A stretch of 64,000 nt of DNA from CAJBVG01 sp943372995 (GCA_943372995.1 CALSAQ010000001.1:1-64000); one strand, 5' to 3'. Positions 43,147 through 52,524 are shown, counted from the first letter of the stretch. Numbers and translations are program-made. The notes: a model not told the origin generated them from the sequence alone.

Positions 43147-44548
43147 TGCTGATTTACGAGAACTTTACATTCAAGCATTCAAGGAAGGTGATTTTGATTT
43201 TATTACAATAAGGGATGAAGTTGGGAAACACCTTAAACAGGAAGAGGCACTTAGCATTCTAACAGATTCAACAACCACCAATTTTTTGTATGGTGGTGCT
43301 GCAGGTGGTGCTAAAAGTTGGACAGGGTGTACTTGGTTAATTTTTATGTGTGAACTATACCCTGAAACAAAGTGGTTTATAGGTCGTGAAGAATTAAAGA
43401 GACTTAGAGAAACCACTCTCATTACATTTTATAAGTGTGCTAAAGCATATTGTTTTAAAAGGAATATTCATTTTAAATATAACGGACAAGATCATTATAT
43501 AGAGTTTCATAATGGTTCGAGAATAGATTTAATTGATTTAAGGTTTATACCGTCGGATTTGCTTTATGAGAGGTATGGTTCTGCTGAATATACAGGAGGT
43601 TGGATTGAAGAAGCAGGAGAAGTTAATTTTGGAGCTTTTGATACGCTAAAAACAAGGGTTGGTAGACATTTGAATGATAAATATGGTCTTAAACGAAAAC
43701 TGTTTATCACCGCAAATCCAAAAAAAAACTGGCTATATACCGAGTTTTATAAAAAAAACAAAGACAATATTTTGGATGAAGGAAGCTATTATTTACCAGC
43801 TTTGGTTACTGACAATCCTCATATTGAAAGTGATTATATCGAAGCCTTAAGATCAACAAAAGATAAAGCCAAAAAAGAAAGGCTTTTAAATGGTAATTGG
43901 GAATACGATGATGATCCAGCAATATTAATGGGTGTGGATTCCATTAATAATTTATATACAAATGAGTTTATACCACATGGACAAAAATACATAACAGTCG
44001 ATGTTGCCAGGTTGGGTAACGATAAAACCAGAATTGGCTATTGGGATGGAATGAGGCTTGAAAAAATAATAACACTAATTAAAAAGAAAACAACCGAGGT
44101 TACAATTACTGTAAAACAATTGGCAATCACTTACAAGGTACCAATGTCAAATGTTATTGTAGATGAGGATGGTGTTGGTGGTGGTGTGGTAGACCAATTA
44201 GACTGTATTGGTTTTGTAAATAACTCTAAACCACTACCTGAGAATGATATTATACCAAACTTTAAAAATCTCAGGTCACAATGTTATTTTAAACTCGCAG
44301 ACGCTGTTAATGATAATGAAATGTATATTAATACTTCTGGAGACGAAAAGGAGCTTATAACAGAAGAACTATCTGTAATTAAAGAGGTAGATATAGATTC
44401 AGACGGTCCTAAACAGATAATTTCAAGAGAGGATATTAAAAATCTAATTGGTAGATCACCAGATTATGCATCAATGATTATGATGAGAATGTTTTTTAAC
44501 ATCAGAAAATTGCCTAAGAAGCCAAAGGTTGGAATTTTGAATGGTTAA
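43130..44548 (+). CDS. terL: Terminase large subunit
   Basis: This 472-aa packaging motor has an ATPase domain with Walker A GGAAGGAKSWTG (55-66) and Walker B/catalytic glutamate in GGWIEEAGEV. The nuclease domain has the metal-binding aspartates in ITVDVARLGNDKTRIG and VIVDEDGVGGG. It overlaps the small subunit gene, so both are translated together. Confidence 0.94.
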   Translation: MELTLNADLRELYIQAFKEGDFDFITIRDEVGKHLKQEEALSILTDSTTTNFLYGGAAGGAKSWTGCTWLIFMCELYPETKWFIGREELKRLRETTLITFYKCAKAYCFKRNIHFKYNGQDHYIEFHNGSRIDLIDLRFIPSDLLYERYGSAEYTGGWIEEAGEVNFGAFDTLKTRVGRHLNDKYGLKRKLFITANPKKNWLYTEFYKKNKDNILDEGSYYLPALVTDNPHIESDYIEALRSTKDKAKKERLLNGNWEYDDDPAILMGVDSINNLYTNEFIPHGQKYITVDVARLGNDKTRIGYWDGMRLEKIITLIKKKTTEVTITVKQLAITYKVPMSNVIVDEDGVGGGVVDQLDCIGFVNNSKPLPENDIIPNFKNLRSQCYFKLADAVNDNEMYINTSGDEKELITEELSVIKEVDIDSDGPKQIISREDIKNLIGRSPDYASMIMMRMFFNIRKLPKKPKVGILNG

Positions 44549-44790
44549 GGTTTAAATGTTAGTTTACCTGATTCAACTAACCAATTGATGTAATTAATTT
44601 GATGTATGTGTTCAGCTGCAAGTGCCTTTTCTTCCCTATCTTCATAAGAAATACCATATGCATCTAAATATTTTATAAATAATCCGTTTTCATAAAAATG
44701 ATTAAAAAGTTTTGCAGTTGCAGTAGTGATTAGTGTTATTGCCATAAAAGTAAGTTTATATAAATCTATAAAAATTATTTTCTTTTTCAT
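44545..44790 (-). CDS. Small minus-strand protein between terminase and structural genes
   Basis: The 81-aa protein has a hydrophobic segment (about 4-25) and a charged C-terminal half. It overlaps the terL stop by 4 nt from the opposite strand. It may be an inserted moron gene, made independently of the late operon. Not recognised. Confidence 0.5.
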   Translation of the reverse strand: MKKKIIFIDLYKLTFMAITLITTATAKLFNHFYENGLFIKYLDAYGISYEDREEKALAAEHIHQINYINWLVESGKLTFKP

Positions 44791-44823
44791 TTGGAAATAA
44801 TGCTAAAAGTTTTAGTATATTTG
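44790..44823 (+). promoter_or_regulatory. Late promoter with operator abutting the -7 box
   Basis: TTTG (44790-44793), 22 bp, TATATTTG (44816-44823), the same spacing as the terminase promoter. The operator TGCTAA-AAGTT-TTAGTA (44801-44817) overlaps the first two bases of the -7 box. Confidence 0.65.
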
Positions 44824-44850
44824 ACTGTTCTTTAAAATATCAACCCATTT

Positions 44851-44863
44851 GCCACGGGACGGC
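44851..44863 (+). promoter_or_regulatory. Leader hairpin with GGGA loop
   Basis: GCC-ACGGGAC-GGC, 42 nt before the start of the next gene. It shares GGGACGGC with the leader at 54876. Confidence 0.5.
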
Positions 44864-44905
44864 GATAGGAAAATCAAAAATTGTTTATTTAAAATTTAAC
44901 AAAAA

Positions 44906-45523
44906 ATGAAAGACTTATTCGTTTGTCCGCCTCCTACGGCGATTGCACAACCTGCTGCAATTACTTGTCCATTCAACTTAAACCAAACTGTAAAGATGGC
45001 TTTACAGCGTATTCAAGCATCTGCTCCTTTTGCAAATGAGGAAGCAATTCAAACTCAATCGAACTGGACCACACTAAAAGCTGCTACAGATAGCACAAAG
45101 ATTATCACTACTCCATTCTTAACAAACTTTATTATTCCTCCATCTGAAGCTAATAAAGCAGGTGGAAATGATAATAGTACCGTTTTTGGTATGCCTCGTT
45201 TAAATGGAGGTAATCACGTTACTGTAACATTTGAAATTCACAATGCTCCTAACGATGTACTTGCTACACTTAGAGCACTTTCAAAAGAATCAGCAATTCA
45301 AGCAGGTTTTACAAACCTTAGTGGATATTTCTTTGATGAATTTGGAAACGTAGCATCTAATTCTAATTTCTCTGGAATAAAAATTTACAACTGGTTTATT
45401 GGAGATAATGGATCTCAAGGAAAAAACTCTCCTACTATGGCTATGGGTTCTTTTGACATGGAATTTGGTTGGTCAGAAGGTGTAATTAAAACAACACCAG
45501 ACTTCAACATTTTAAACATATAA
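44906..45523 (+). CDS. Putative virion structural protein
   Basis: The 205-aa protein has an Ala/Pro-rich start (PPPTAIAQPAAITCPFNL) and a beta-rich body. It is the first gene after the late promoter at 44816 and has its own long AU-rich leader, so it is expected to be abundant. A major tail or head-decoration protein is likely; the homology is not clear to me. Confidence 0.72.
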   Translation: MKDLFVCPPPTAIAQPAAITCPFNLNQTVKMALQRIQASAPFANEEAIQTQSNWTTLKAATDSTKIITTPFLTNFIIPPSEANKAGGNDNSTVFGMPRLNGGNHVTVTFEIHNAPNDVLATLRALSKESAIQAGFTNLSGYFFDEFGNVASNSNFSGIKIYNWFIGDNGSQGKNSPTMAMGSFDMEFGWSEGVIKTTPDFNILNI

Positions 45524-45524
45524 A

Positions 45525-45749
45525 ATGAGCTCAAAGGTCAAATTAATGTGCACCAAGACAAAAAGAGTTTTGGTGCATGATTTACAACACGCGCAAAATC
45601 TTATGAATTATCAAGCCGAAAAAGGCTTTAAAGATTGGGTTATTGCAGATAAAGAACCTTGGATATTAAAAGATGGCATTATCATCAGAAGAGCTAAAAA
45701 AAAGGATTCAGGAACCAGCACACAAGACGGAGATACAACTAGCGATTAA
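45525..45749 (+). CDS. Small virion-region protein
   Basis: The 74-aa basic protein ends in a Ser/Thr/Asp-rich tail. It overlaps the portal frame by 77 nt, so one of the two starts may be wrong. Not recognised. Confidence 0.55.
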   Translation: MSSKVKLMCTKTKRVLVHDLQHAQNLMNYQAEKGFKDWVIADKEPWILKDGIIIRRAKKKDSGTSTQDGDTTSD

Positions 45750-47415
45750 GAACGAAAATCGCGTTAATTTCCATACCAAAACAGCTGTATCTTCTGAATA
45801 CCTTTCTCCATATTATACTACCTATAAAAAATGGGTTGAAGGATTACTTCCTTCTGATAAACACGAAAAGTTTCTTCAGTTACTTACACTTCCATTATCT
45901 ACAAATGAAGTGTGTGATGCTATTTTCTCAGAACTATTTAAGGTATTTAAATCCAACAATAAGAGAATAGAAGTATTGTTTTCTAGGTCTGAATATAAGG
46001 CCGAATTTTTTCAATATTTAGACGAAATTGAATTTAATGCCCAATTTGAGCAATCGGCAAAAGAGTTGATGCGTACAGGTCATAATTCTCTTATTGTTTG
46101 TGATCTTCCTGCAATTACTAATGAAGTAGATTTCACTTTAGCACGTCCATATTTCTATGCTGTATCAATTTCATCAATTTTAGATATCGAACTTAAGCCT
46201 AACGGTAAAGTTGAATATGCAATATTTAAAGATGTTACTGGTAAAGTAATTACAGTAGATACTGAGAAGTATTGTGTTTTTAAATGCGATAGTGATAATG
46301 ATTCTAATTATATATTAGAATTTCAATCATTTCATAATTTGGGATATACTCCAGCTGAAATGTACTGGAAGCAGTCTATAGATTCTAAAATGCCAATTAT
46401 AAAGGCATCACCAATAAATAAAAGTTTAGGAGCATTTGATTGGTTTTTATTCTTTTCAACAGCACGTCGTTACCTAGAAATGTATGCTTCATACCCGATC
46501 ATAACAAGTTTTATTAATGATTGTGAGTATAAAAATGAACAAGGCAATCCTTGTGAAGGTGGTTATACTGCATATAATTTACCTGGTACCGAATTTTATG
46601 ATAAAGTGAAAAATAATTCATTCACAAAAGCATGTCCAGCTTGTGAGAAAAACAAATTAATTGGTCCTGGTAATCATATTGGTGTCTCTGCACCAAGTAA
46701 GGATGAACCTAACCTTATTGATGCAGTAAAAGTAATACCAGCTGAGAGAGATTCTTTAGACTACAACCAACAGGAAGAGGAACGTAAAAAGAACTTGCTA
46801 ATTTATTATAACTCTGGAGTTAAGGAATCTGATATAAAACAGGCCCAAAATGAAATGCAAATCATAAAAGGTTTTGAATCCTCACAAACTATTTGTGAAA
46901 ACATTGCTGATAATGTTGCTCATATACATCGATTCATATTAAATACCTTCGCTGATTTAATGTTTGGCGAATACCATACTGGTACAATAGCTAATTATGG
47001 TGACGAATATTATGAGATTTCTGAAGATGAGTTGCAAAAAGAATATGAGTTTGCAAATAAAACTAATGCTCCAGTATATGTAAAAGAGAACATTCGAACT
47101 CAAATATTTCAACAAAAATATAAGAATGATCCACGAATGGTTGAAAGGATGAGGATTTTAAGGGATTTAGAACCATTACCAGCTTTATCTATATCTGAAG
47201 CACTTGATTTAGTTAACAAAAAAATAATTGATGCTAAATTTTTTAGTTTAAAAATAAATTTAGCTAAATTTGTTAGCATATTTGAGAGTGAGAACGGAGA
47301 TATAGTAGAATTTGCCAGTATCGATGTTCCCTACCACAAAAAAATAAAGATTATAGAAACCAAATTATTAGAGTATGGACAAGAATTTGAAATCACAGCT
47401 GGACAAAGCAATTAA
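45673..47415 (+). CDS. Portal protein
   Basis: The 580-aa protein has the size and location (after terL, before scaffold and capsid) of a portal, with a helical, acidic C-terminal half. A cysteine cluster (CEYKNEQGNPCEGG ... CPACEK) at about 276-325 looks like a zinc-binding insertion. Internal operator copies and a weak promoter lie in its last 200 bp. Confidence 0.75.
   Translation: MALSSEELKKRIQEPAHKTEIQLAIKNENRVNFHTKTAVSSEYLSPYYTTYKKWVEGLLPSDKHEKFLQLLTLPLSTNEVCDAIFSELFKVFKSNNKRIEVLFSRSEYKAEFFQYLDEIEFNAQFEQSAKELMRTGHNSLIVCDLPAITNEVDFTLARPYFYAVSISSILDIELKPNGKVEYAIFKDVTGKVITVDTEKYCVFKCDSDNDSNYILEFQSFHNLGYTPAEMYWKQSIDSKMPIIKASPINKSLGAFDWFLFFSTARRYLEMYASYPIITSFINDCEYKNEQGNPCEGGYTAYNLPGTEFYDKVKNNSFTKACPACEKNKLIGPGNHIGVSAPSKDEPNLIDAVKVIPAERDSLDYNQQEEERKKNLLIYYNSGVKESDIKQAQNEMQIIKGFESSQTICENIADNVAHIHRFILNTFADLMFGEYHTGTIANYGDEYYEISEDELQKEYEFANKTNAPVYVKENIRTQIFQQKYKNDPRMVERMRILRDLEPLPALSISEALDLVNKKIIDAKFFSLKINLAKFVSIFESENGDIVEFASIDVPYHKKIKIIETKLLEYGQEFEITAGQSN
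47232..47284 (+). promoter_or_regulatory. Internal late operators and weak promoter in the portal gene
   Basis: TGCTAA-ATTTT-TTAGTT (47232-47248) and AGCTAA-ATTTG-TTAGCA (47262-47278) are centred 30 bp apart. The second overlaps CATATTTG (47277-47284) by two bases, exactly as the operator at 44801 overlaps its -7 box. It would drive the genes from 47375 on. Confidence 0.5.
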
Positions 47416-47845
47416 AGCTTTAGAGAAAGCTAATGTAGACTATTCAGCAGCACAAGAAGCATTCAATAGTGCTGAAGATGAAAAAACTAAAGAAAAGGCT
47501 GAGAAGTCATTAATTAAAGCTAAAGAAAATTTAGAAGCTAAAGAAGCTGAAGCAAATGAAGCACAAGAAGCATTCAATAATGCTGAAACTAATAGCGGAA
47601 AAATTAAAGGAAATAGAGATTCATCTTATGAATTTGATGAAAAAGAAGCTGGCATGTTTCATATAAGACATTCACGAATGGAAACTTTAGCATCAGGTTC
47701 AACCGTCGAGGACCCAGGTAGTGTAAGAATTCAGAAGTACGGTATTAGATTCATAGAGGATCAAAAAATTAACAAAGAAAAAGGTGAGCCTTCTATTTGG
47801 GATATGGGTGAAACCGTAAAGATTTTACATGATCCAACAAAATAA
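47375..47845 (+). CDS. Head-region protein with Ala/Lys/Glu-rich coiled coil
   Basis: The 156-aa protein has residues 1-75 as an Ala-Lys-Glu helix of heptad type. Residues 80-156 are a globular domain (MFHIRHSRMETLASGSTVEDPGS). It overlaps the portal gene by 41 nt and is probably a capsid-associated protein. Confidence 0.62.
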   Translation: MDKNLKSQLDKAIKALEKANVDYSAAQEAFNSAEDEKTKEKAEKSLIKAKENLEAKEAEANEAQEAFNNAETNSGKIKGNRDSSYEFDEKEAGMFHIRHSRMETLASGSTVEDPGSVRIQKYGIRFIEDQKINKEKGEPSIWDMGETVKILHDPTK

Positions 47846-47867
47846 TTTTTAATTAACACATTATAAA

Positions 47868-48302
47868 ATGAAAAAATCAATCTTACTTATTACGCTCGCG
47901 ATGTTTGCTTTTTCGGCCACGCTTGTAGCACCTACTGAAACTAAAGCACAATCAGGTTACTTGTTATCGAGTGCAGGTCATGCATCAACTGATACATTAA
48001 CTAATGCTGGTACTGTTTCACAATTAAAACAAATTACTGGATATCATAAAGTAATTGCTATTCAAACAACCGTAACTAAAGTAACAGGAACACCAGCGGG
48101 AACTGTTGTTTTAATGGGTTCACTTGATGGTGTAACATATGATACTATTCCAGGAACTGAAGTATTTACGTTAACTAATGTTGCAACACAAACAGTTGCA
48201 TGGCCACTAAATGTAAGCAATTACGCATACTATAAGGTGGTAACAGCTGGAAGTGGAACACAGAGTTCACGAGTCAAATCATTTTATATCATTCGAGATT
48301 AA
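47868..48302 (+). CDS. Exported protein encoded within the capsid operon
   Basis: The 144-aa protein has a clear signal peptide (KKSILLITLAMFAFSATLV, then Ala-Gln at about 27-28). The mature part is a small Thr/Val-rich beta domain. A secreted product between portal and capsid genes is unusual. It may be a cargo gene acting on the cell surface, or a virion protein with an N-terminus that resembles a signal. It lies 10 nt before a tRNA gene. Confidence 0.7.
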   Translation: MKKSILLITLAMFAFSATLVAPTETKAQSGYLLSSAGHASTDTLTNAGTVSQLKQITGYHKVIAIQTTVTKVTGTPAGTVVLMGSLDGVTYDTIPGTEVFTLTNVATQTVAWPLNVSNYAYYKVVTAGSGTQSSRVKSFYIIRD

Positions 48303-48312
48303 TACTCGGTAT

Positions 48313-48386
48313 TGCGGAATGGGGAAGTTGGACATCCCGCTGGATTCATAACCCAGAGATCACAGGTTCGAGTCCTGTTTCCGCTA
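48313..48386 (+). tRNA. Phage tRNA with CAT anticodon (Met or Ile2)
   Basis: A complete cloverleaf of 74 nt. Acceptor TGCGGAA/TTCCGCT (first pair T-T, unpaired), T8, D stem GGGA/TCCC with GG at 18-19, anticodon arm CTGGA-TTCATAA-CCCAG (the inner A-C pair is open), T arm ACAGG-TTCGAGT-CCTGT. Discriminator A, then CAA, so CCA is not encoded. A CAT anticodon can mean elongator Met, initiator, or Ile2 with lysidine. It lies inside the capsid operon. Confidence 0.88.
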
Positions 48387-48388
48387 CA

Positions 48389-48400
48389 AGTAGGGATACT
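48389..48400 (+). promoter_or_regulatory. Leader hairpin with GGGA tetraloop
   Basis: AGTA-GGGA-TACT, 39 nt before the scaffold gene start and 2 nt after the tRNA 3' end. tRNA processing would leave an mRNA beginning almost at this hairpin. Confidence 0.45.
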
Positions 48401-48439
48401 TTAAATCCAAAATTTAATTAATGTCAAAAAACGGGAATC

Positions 48440-49348
48440 ATGACAAAAGAAGAAATTCAAAAGGGACTGGAAGCAAATCCAGATTTAAAAAAAGACTTGG
48501 TAGAATTAGTTGAAACTGAAGCTGTCGAGCATTTAAAAACAAAAGGGCATGTAATTAGAACAAAGGATGAGGAAACTACCTTTTTAGCTAATTACGAAAA
48601 AGAAAAAATCGATCCAAGAGTAGAAGAGCTTTATTCTGGTATTGATAAAGATATTCATAAATCAACTGGTATTCCAAAAAATACTAATGAGAAAACTTAT
48701 GAATATTTAAAACGTGTATTAAACCCATTAGTAAATGAAGTTAATACACTAAAGAAACAAATTGAAAGAGGTTTGGATAAAAATGGTGATGAGTTATCTA
48801 AACAACAAATCAAAGCTTTAGAAGATAAGTTAGCTGCCAAAGAATTAGAGGTATCTAATTTAACTGAACTAAAGAACAAAGAGGTTTCTGAATTAAAACA
48901 AAACTTCACCATTAATGAAGCTTTAATTGGTAAGAAAATCGCGGTACCTGCAAGTGTACCAGATGATAAAAAAGCAGCTTATATAAAGCAAAAAAGGGAT
49001 TTTATTTCAACTCAGTTTAAAGCGAATAATACAGCTGTCGAACAAGATGGCAAAATCGTTTATAAACAAGGTGACAAAATTAGACTTAACAGCAAAACCA
49101 ATCAACCAATGACAGCTGAAGAAATCATAGAAGAAGATTTTCAGTTTGAATTTGAGATTGAGAAGAAATCAGCAGGTGGTGCTGGTGGATCGGGTGGAGC
49201 TGGAGGAGAAGGCAATGCTGAAGAATCAGAAGTTACGGATAAAACTACATTATATGCTTACCTAAATAAAAAAGGTTGGCTAGTTGGTTCTGATGAATGG
49301 CAAAAAAATCTTACGAGAATTGCCAAAGAAAAAAATATTACAATTTAA
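48440..49348 (+). CDS. Scaffold-like capsid assembly protein
   Basis: The 302-aa acidic, highly helical protein has a long coiled coil (about 85-165, NEVNTLKKQIERG and following) and a glycine-rich linker near residues 245-262. It directly precedes the major capsid gene, the usual place of a scaffold. No protease motif is visible. Confidence 0.75.
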   Translation: MTKEEIQKGLEANPDLKKDLVELVETEAVEHLKTKGHVIRTKDEETTFLANYEKEKIDPRVEELYSGIDKDIHKSTGIPKNTNEKTYEYLKRVLNPLVNEVNTLKKQIERGLDKNGDELSKQQIKALEDKLAAKELEVSNLTELKNKEVSELKQNFTINEALIGKKIAVPASVPDDKKAAYIKQKRDFISTQFKANNTAVEQDGKIVYKQGDKIRLNSKTNQPMTAEEIIEEDFQFEFEIEKKSAGGAGGSGGAGGEGNAEESEVTDKTTLYAYLNKKGWLVGSDEWQKNLTRIAKEKNITI

Positions 49349-49364
49349 CAGCAAGGGATAGCTG
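49349..49364 (+). promoter_or_regulatory. Leader hairpin with AAGGGATA loop before capsid gene
   Basis: CAGC-AAGGGATA-GCTG, 41 nt before the capsid ATG. The spacer is A-rich and unpaired. Confidence 0.45.
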
Positions 49365-49405
49365 ACACAACTAACAAAATTATTTAACATTTAAAAAACA
49401 AAAAG

Positions 49406-50395
49406 ATGTCATTATTAGCTACCTTACTGCCAGATGCAGTATACACGTTAGGGCAAGAATTTAGCTTTAACGATCATGAACGTAGAATGAGCGATTATTC
49501 AGCTCTTCAAGCGTACATCGATGGATCAAGCAAGTTATTGCCAAAATCCCAAATTGAAGCATTAGAAACTGCTGCTTCACAAACACAAAAAGTTGCTGTT
49601 TTAAATCGTTATGGTGCAACAGTTATTTCAACACCATCATGTACGATTACACCTGATGAAATAACATCTGCGTTTAAATCACTTACGTGGGTTGGAAAAG
49701 GTTTCAGCATAGGAATAACCGAATCTGATTTGAAAAAAAATTATATTGGACGAAGAGAAGCATTTGAACACCAAATGAGAGAAGGTTTAAGGGCTGTATT
49801 TGAAAGTTTAGATACTTTGGCAGTTACCTCATTGGAAGCAAATAAAGCAACTGTTAATGATTCTACAATTTATCCAATTGTTGGAAATGCAATGCAGGTT
49901 GCTAATGCTCAAAAAGATAAATTTTACCAAAATGTTCCAGCAATTCTTAAGAGAAATGACTTAGGTATGAAATATCTAGATATTGCGAATACTGAAGCAA
50001 TTGTGATGGAAGCATTTTTACAAAACCAAGGTGCAGGAAATAATCAAAATAGCCAGTATCAGTTTTTAAATCAAACTCCATATAGATCAAACAGAGTTGT
50101 AACTGAAGATGGAGTTGCAGAAACACATTACTTAGTAAAACAAAATGCATTAGGCGTTTACAACTGGAATCAATATGAAGCTCAAATGGGTAAAAAGATT
50201 CATGATGGTAATGGATGGGATCAATTTGTTGATCCAATTATGAAACGCAAATGGGGAGTTTATTATGATAATAAATGTGAGGATGGAAAATTCGTAGAAA
50301 AAATGACATTCTTCTCTTATTTCTGTTTCATTAATGCTTATTCATCTAATGGAGCTACTCCAATATTAAAAGCAGAAATTTTAGCTGAAGTTTAA
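49406..50395 (+). CDS. Major capsid protein
   Basis: The 329-aa protein has the size and position (scaffold upstream, connectors downstream) of an HK97-fold capsid protein. The segment FKSLTWVGKGFSIGITESDLKKNYIGRREAF resembles capsid proteins of Bacteroidota siphoviruses. A strong terminator after the gene and a leader hairpin before it fit a highly expressed gene. Confidence 0.8.
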   Translation: MSLLATLLPDAVYTLGQEFSFNDHERRMSDYSALQAYIDGSSKLLPKSQIEALETAASQTQKVAVLNRYGATVISTPSCTITPDEITSAFKSLTWVGKGFSIGITESDLKKNYIGRREAFEHQMREGLRAVFESLDTLAVTSLEANKATVNDSTIYPIVGNAMQVANAQKDKFYQNVPAILKRNDLGMKYLDIANTEAIVMEAFLQNQGAGNNQNSQYQFLNQTPYRSNRVVTEDGVAETHYLVKQNALGVYNWNQYEAQMGKKIHDGNGWDQFVDPIMKRKWGVYYDNKCEDGKFVEKMTFFSYFCFINAYSSNGATPILKAEILAEV

Positions 50396-50430
50396 TAAGG
50401 CTTAGTGTTTGTAAAATAAATCATAAATGT

Positions 50431-50462
50431 AAAAAGCCTGGAGTTATATTCAGGCTTTTTTT
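50431..50462 (+). terminator. Terminator after the capsid gene
   Basis: AAAAAGCCTG pairs with CAGGCTTTTT (10 bp, 10-nt loop) and continues into T. It lies only 12 bp before the next gene, so it probably lowers downstream expression and sets a high capsid ratio. Confidence 0.75.
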
Positions 50463-50474
50463 AATAACAGCAAA

Positions 50475-51761
50475 ATGTATCAAAAATCAGAAATAGCATG
50501 TTTAGCTGAAACTATTTCGATAAATGGAAGTGTCGGTACTGACTACGAACAATTATCAGATTCTTTATCTCCAATAACTGCTATCGAAAACGTAAATGAT
50601 GTACATCCGCTAATTACTCCTGAGAATATTTCATCATGCTTTAGAAATGCAGATACTATGGGAATAAATGCTTGGAGTAGTTCTACACCATATTTAAAAA
50701 ACCAAAGGGTTTCACATTCCAGTAAAATTTGGAAAGCAAAGCAGAATAATACAAATCAATCACCTACAGCTCCTAATTCTGTTTATTGGGAGGAAGTATC
50801 TATTGTATCATCAAGATTAACCGAGATAGTTAGTTCTGCATGTAATAAAATGCTTAAAAAGGTATTTGAATTCAAGCAATTAAATCAAACCGTAAAAACC
50901 ATACTCGAAGATTTCTATTTGTTTAATGGAAGGGCCGATATTTCAAATATGAATGCTAATCTTAATAGATTAGTTGGATTACGTATAAATGTAAGAGATC
51001 CAAAGGATATTGCATTATTAATTAAACAGGTATCATTGCAATTAGTAGGTGATGAAGCACAATTTAATATATACTTGTTTCATTCATCCAATAAGAATTC
51101 TATTCACACCATTGAGGTAAATTATCAAGAAAATGGAACTGTAAAGTGGTTTGACACAAACAAGCTTTTAAGTTATGTTTCTACAAATATTGATTCTGGT
51201 GGATGTTGGTACCTGGTATATTCAGAAGCTGATATCAACGGATCTCAATCTTTGAAAAAGGATAAAGATTTTGTAACACCTCCAGATTGTTCATCATGTG
51301 ATTTCACATACTATACAAATTATGTAAAAAGAAGTCAATTTGTAGATATTCAACCTTTTTATGTTGATGAGGGTAAATATAATTCTGGAGAATTGTGGGA
51401 TATTGAAAATGAAGTTTATGTAAACAATAACAATTTTGGATTAAACTTCTCAATGACTGCTCAATGTGATTTAAGCAACTTTATTTGTAGGAATAAGAAT
51501 GTGTTTGCTGAGGCATTGGCTTACCAGGTAGCTATTGATATACTTGGTGAGTTTTGTAATACAACCAGAAGTAATCAATTAGCCGATAAGGTGAGGAGTG
51601 ATGCTTATTTTGCATTAAAAGGTGATAAGAATACTATGGATTCTGGATTAATTAAGGAATATGAGAAAAAGATAAAATCGGTTTCCTTTAATATATCAGA
51701 CTTAAACAAAAATTGCTTACCGTGCGAAAATAAACCGCGTATTAAATATGGTGCGATATGA
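50475..51761 (+). CDS. Head-tail region structural protein
   Basis: This 428-aa protein has no named family that I can assign. An internal segment (INAWSSSTPYLKNQRVSH then WKAKQNNTNQSP, about 62-98) resembles the short carbohydrate-binding (CBM5/12-like) aromatic pattern. Cys-rich bits (CSSCDF, CLPC) occur near 275 and 418. It overlaps the next gene by 4 nt and is probably part of the neck. Confidence 0.65.
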   Translation: MYQKSEIACLAETISINGSVGTDYEQLSDSLSPITAIENVNDVHPLITPENISSCFRNADTMGINAWSSSTPYLKNQRVSHSSKIWKAKQNNTNQSPTAPNSVYWEEVSIVSSRLTEIVSSACNKMLKKVFEFKQLNQTVKTILEDFYLFNGRADISNMNANLNRLVGLRINVRDPKDIALLIKQVSLQLVGDEAQFNIYLFHSSNKNSIHTIEVNYQENGTVKWFDTNKLLSYVSTNIDSGGCWYLVYSEADINGSQSLKKDKDFVTPPDCSSCDFTYYTNYVKRSQFVDIQPFYVDEGKYNSGELWDIENEVYVNNNNFGLNFSMTAQCDLSNFICRNKNVFAEALAYQVAIDILGEFCNTTRSNQLADKVRSDAYFALKGDKNTMDSGLIKEYEKKIKSVSFNISDLNKNCLPCENKPRIKYGAI

Positions 51762-52075
51762 AGAAATTCAAATTAAATAAAGGTATTGAAAAGGAACTTA
51801 AACATATAGCAAATGGTTTACCTATTCTATATGATAGATCAACGATCGATAAACTTACAACTGGAAGAGATTTAAAACTTACAGGATTTACTGTTAATGA
51901 TAAGGGCGAAGAATTACAGGACGATAAAATGTATCCACTTCCAATGCCAGTAATGATTCAACGTAACCATTATAGAAGGCTTAAAAAAGCTTATGAAAGT
52001 GGTGGAGAACCATTAGTGATTGAATATATCAACAAAACAAAAAAAGAAGTTGTAGAGCTAGAATCACAGGAATAA
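51758..52075 (+). CDS. Small structural-region protein
   Basis: The 105-aa basic N-terminus and polar body resemble small connector-region proteins. It overlaps both neighbours by 1-4 nt. Not recognised. Confidence 0.6.
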   Translation: MKKFKLNKGIEKELKHIANGLPILYDRSTIDKLTTGRDLKLTGFTVNDKGEELQDDKMYPLPMPVMIQRNHYRRLKKAYESGGEPLVIEYINKTKKEVVELESQE

Positions 52076-52524
52076 TGATAGTTAAATCTAAAGGTGTTTT
52101 ATACAATATTCCCAAAGTGGATATGTCTAGATTCATTTCAGGTCGAATAAAAGACATTCCATTCGAAAAGATATTGAGAGAGCTCCTAGAGGATAAAAAA
52201 ATTCAAATTGTCGACTTAAACACATTACAGCTTGAAAAGGGTCTTAGAGCTGATGGTAAAGATTTAGGAGTATATAAACAATTTGCATATAAGCAAAGAT
52301 TTAGACCAGTTGACTTAAAGGATAAAGAAGATTTCTATAATTCTATTCAAGTTAAAATTAATCAAAGAAGTTTGGAAATGTATGCTACTGATTCGAAAAC
52401 AGATATGTTGCAGGATAGATATGGTGATGAAATTATAGGACTTTCTGATGAGGCAAAACAATACATCATAGATGAAATTAGACAAGAGTTTATTTCAATG
52501 GTTAGAAAATCAATATTAAAATAA
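52075..52524 (+). CDS. Head-tail connector region protein
   Basis: The 149-aa protein of beta-alpha character has a pattern (GKDLGVYKQFAYKQRFRPVDL) like tail-completion proteins that begin with a surface loop. Assignment rests on position between capsid and tail genes. Confidence 0.55.
   Translation: MIVKSKGVLYNIPKVDMSRFISGRIKDIPFEKILRELLEDKKIQIVDLNTLQLEKGLRADGKDLGVYKQFAYKQRFRPVDLKDKEDFYNSIQVKINQRSLEMYATDSKTDMLQDRYGDEIIGLSDEAKQYIIDEIRQEFISMVRKSILK

Noticed and set aside
47375..47845. Gene as the capsid scaffold
   Set aside because: It has a coiled coil, but the 302-aa protein immediately before the capsid gene is the better scaffold candidate.
48303..48390. Phage tRNA as an attachment-site remnant
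   Set aside because: It is a full cloverleaf in the middle of the structural operon, far from the prophage end.
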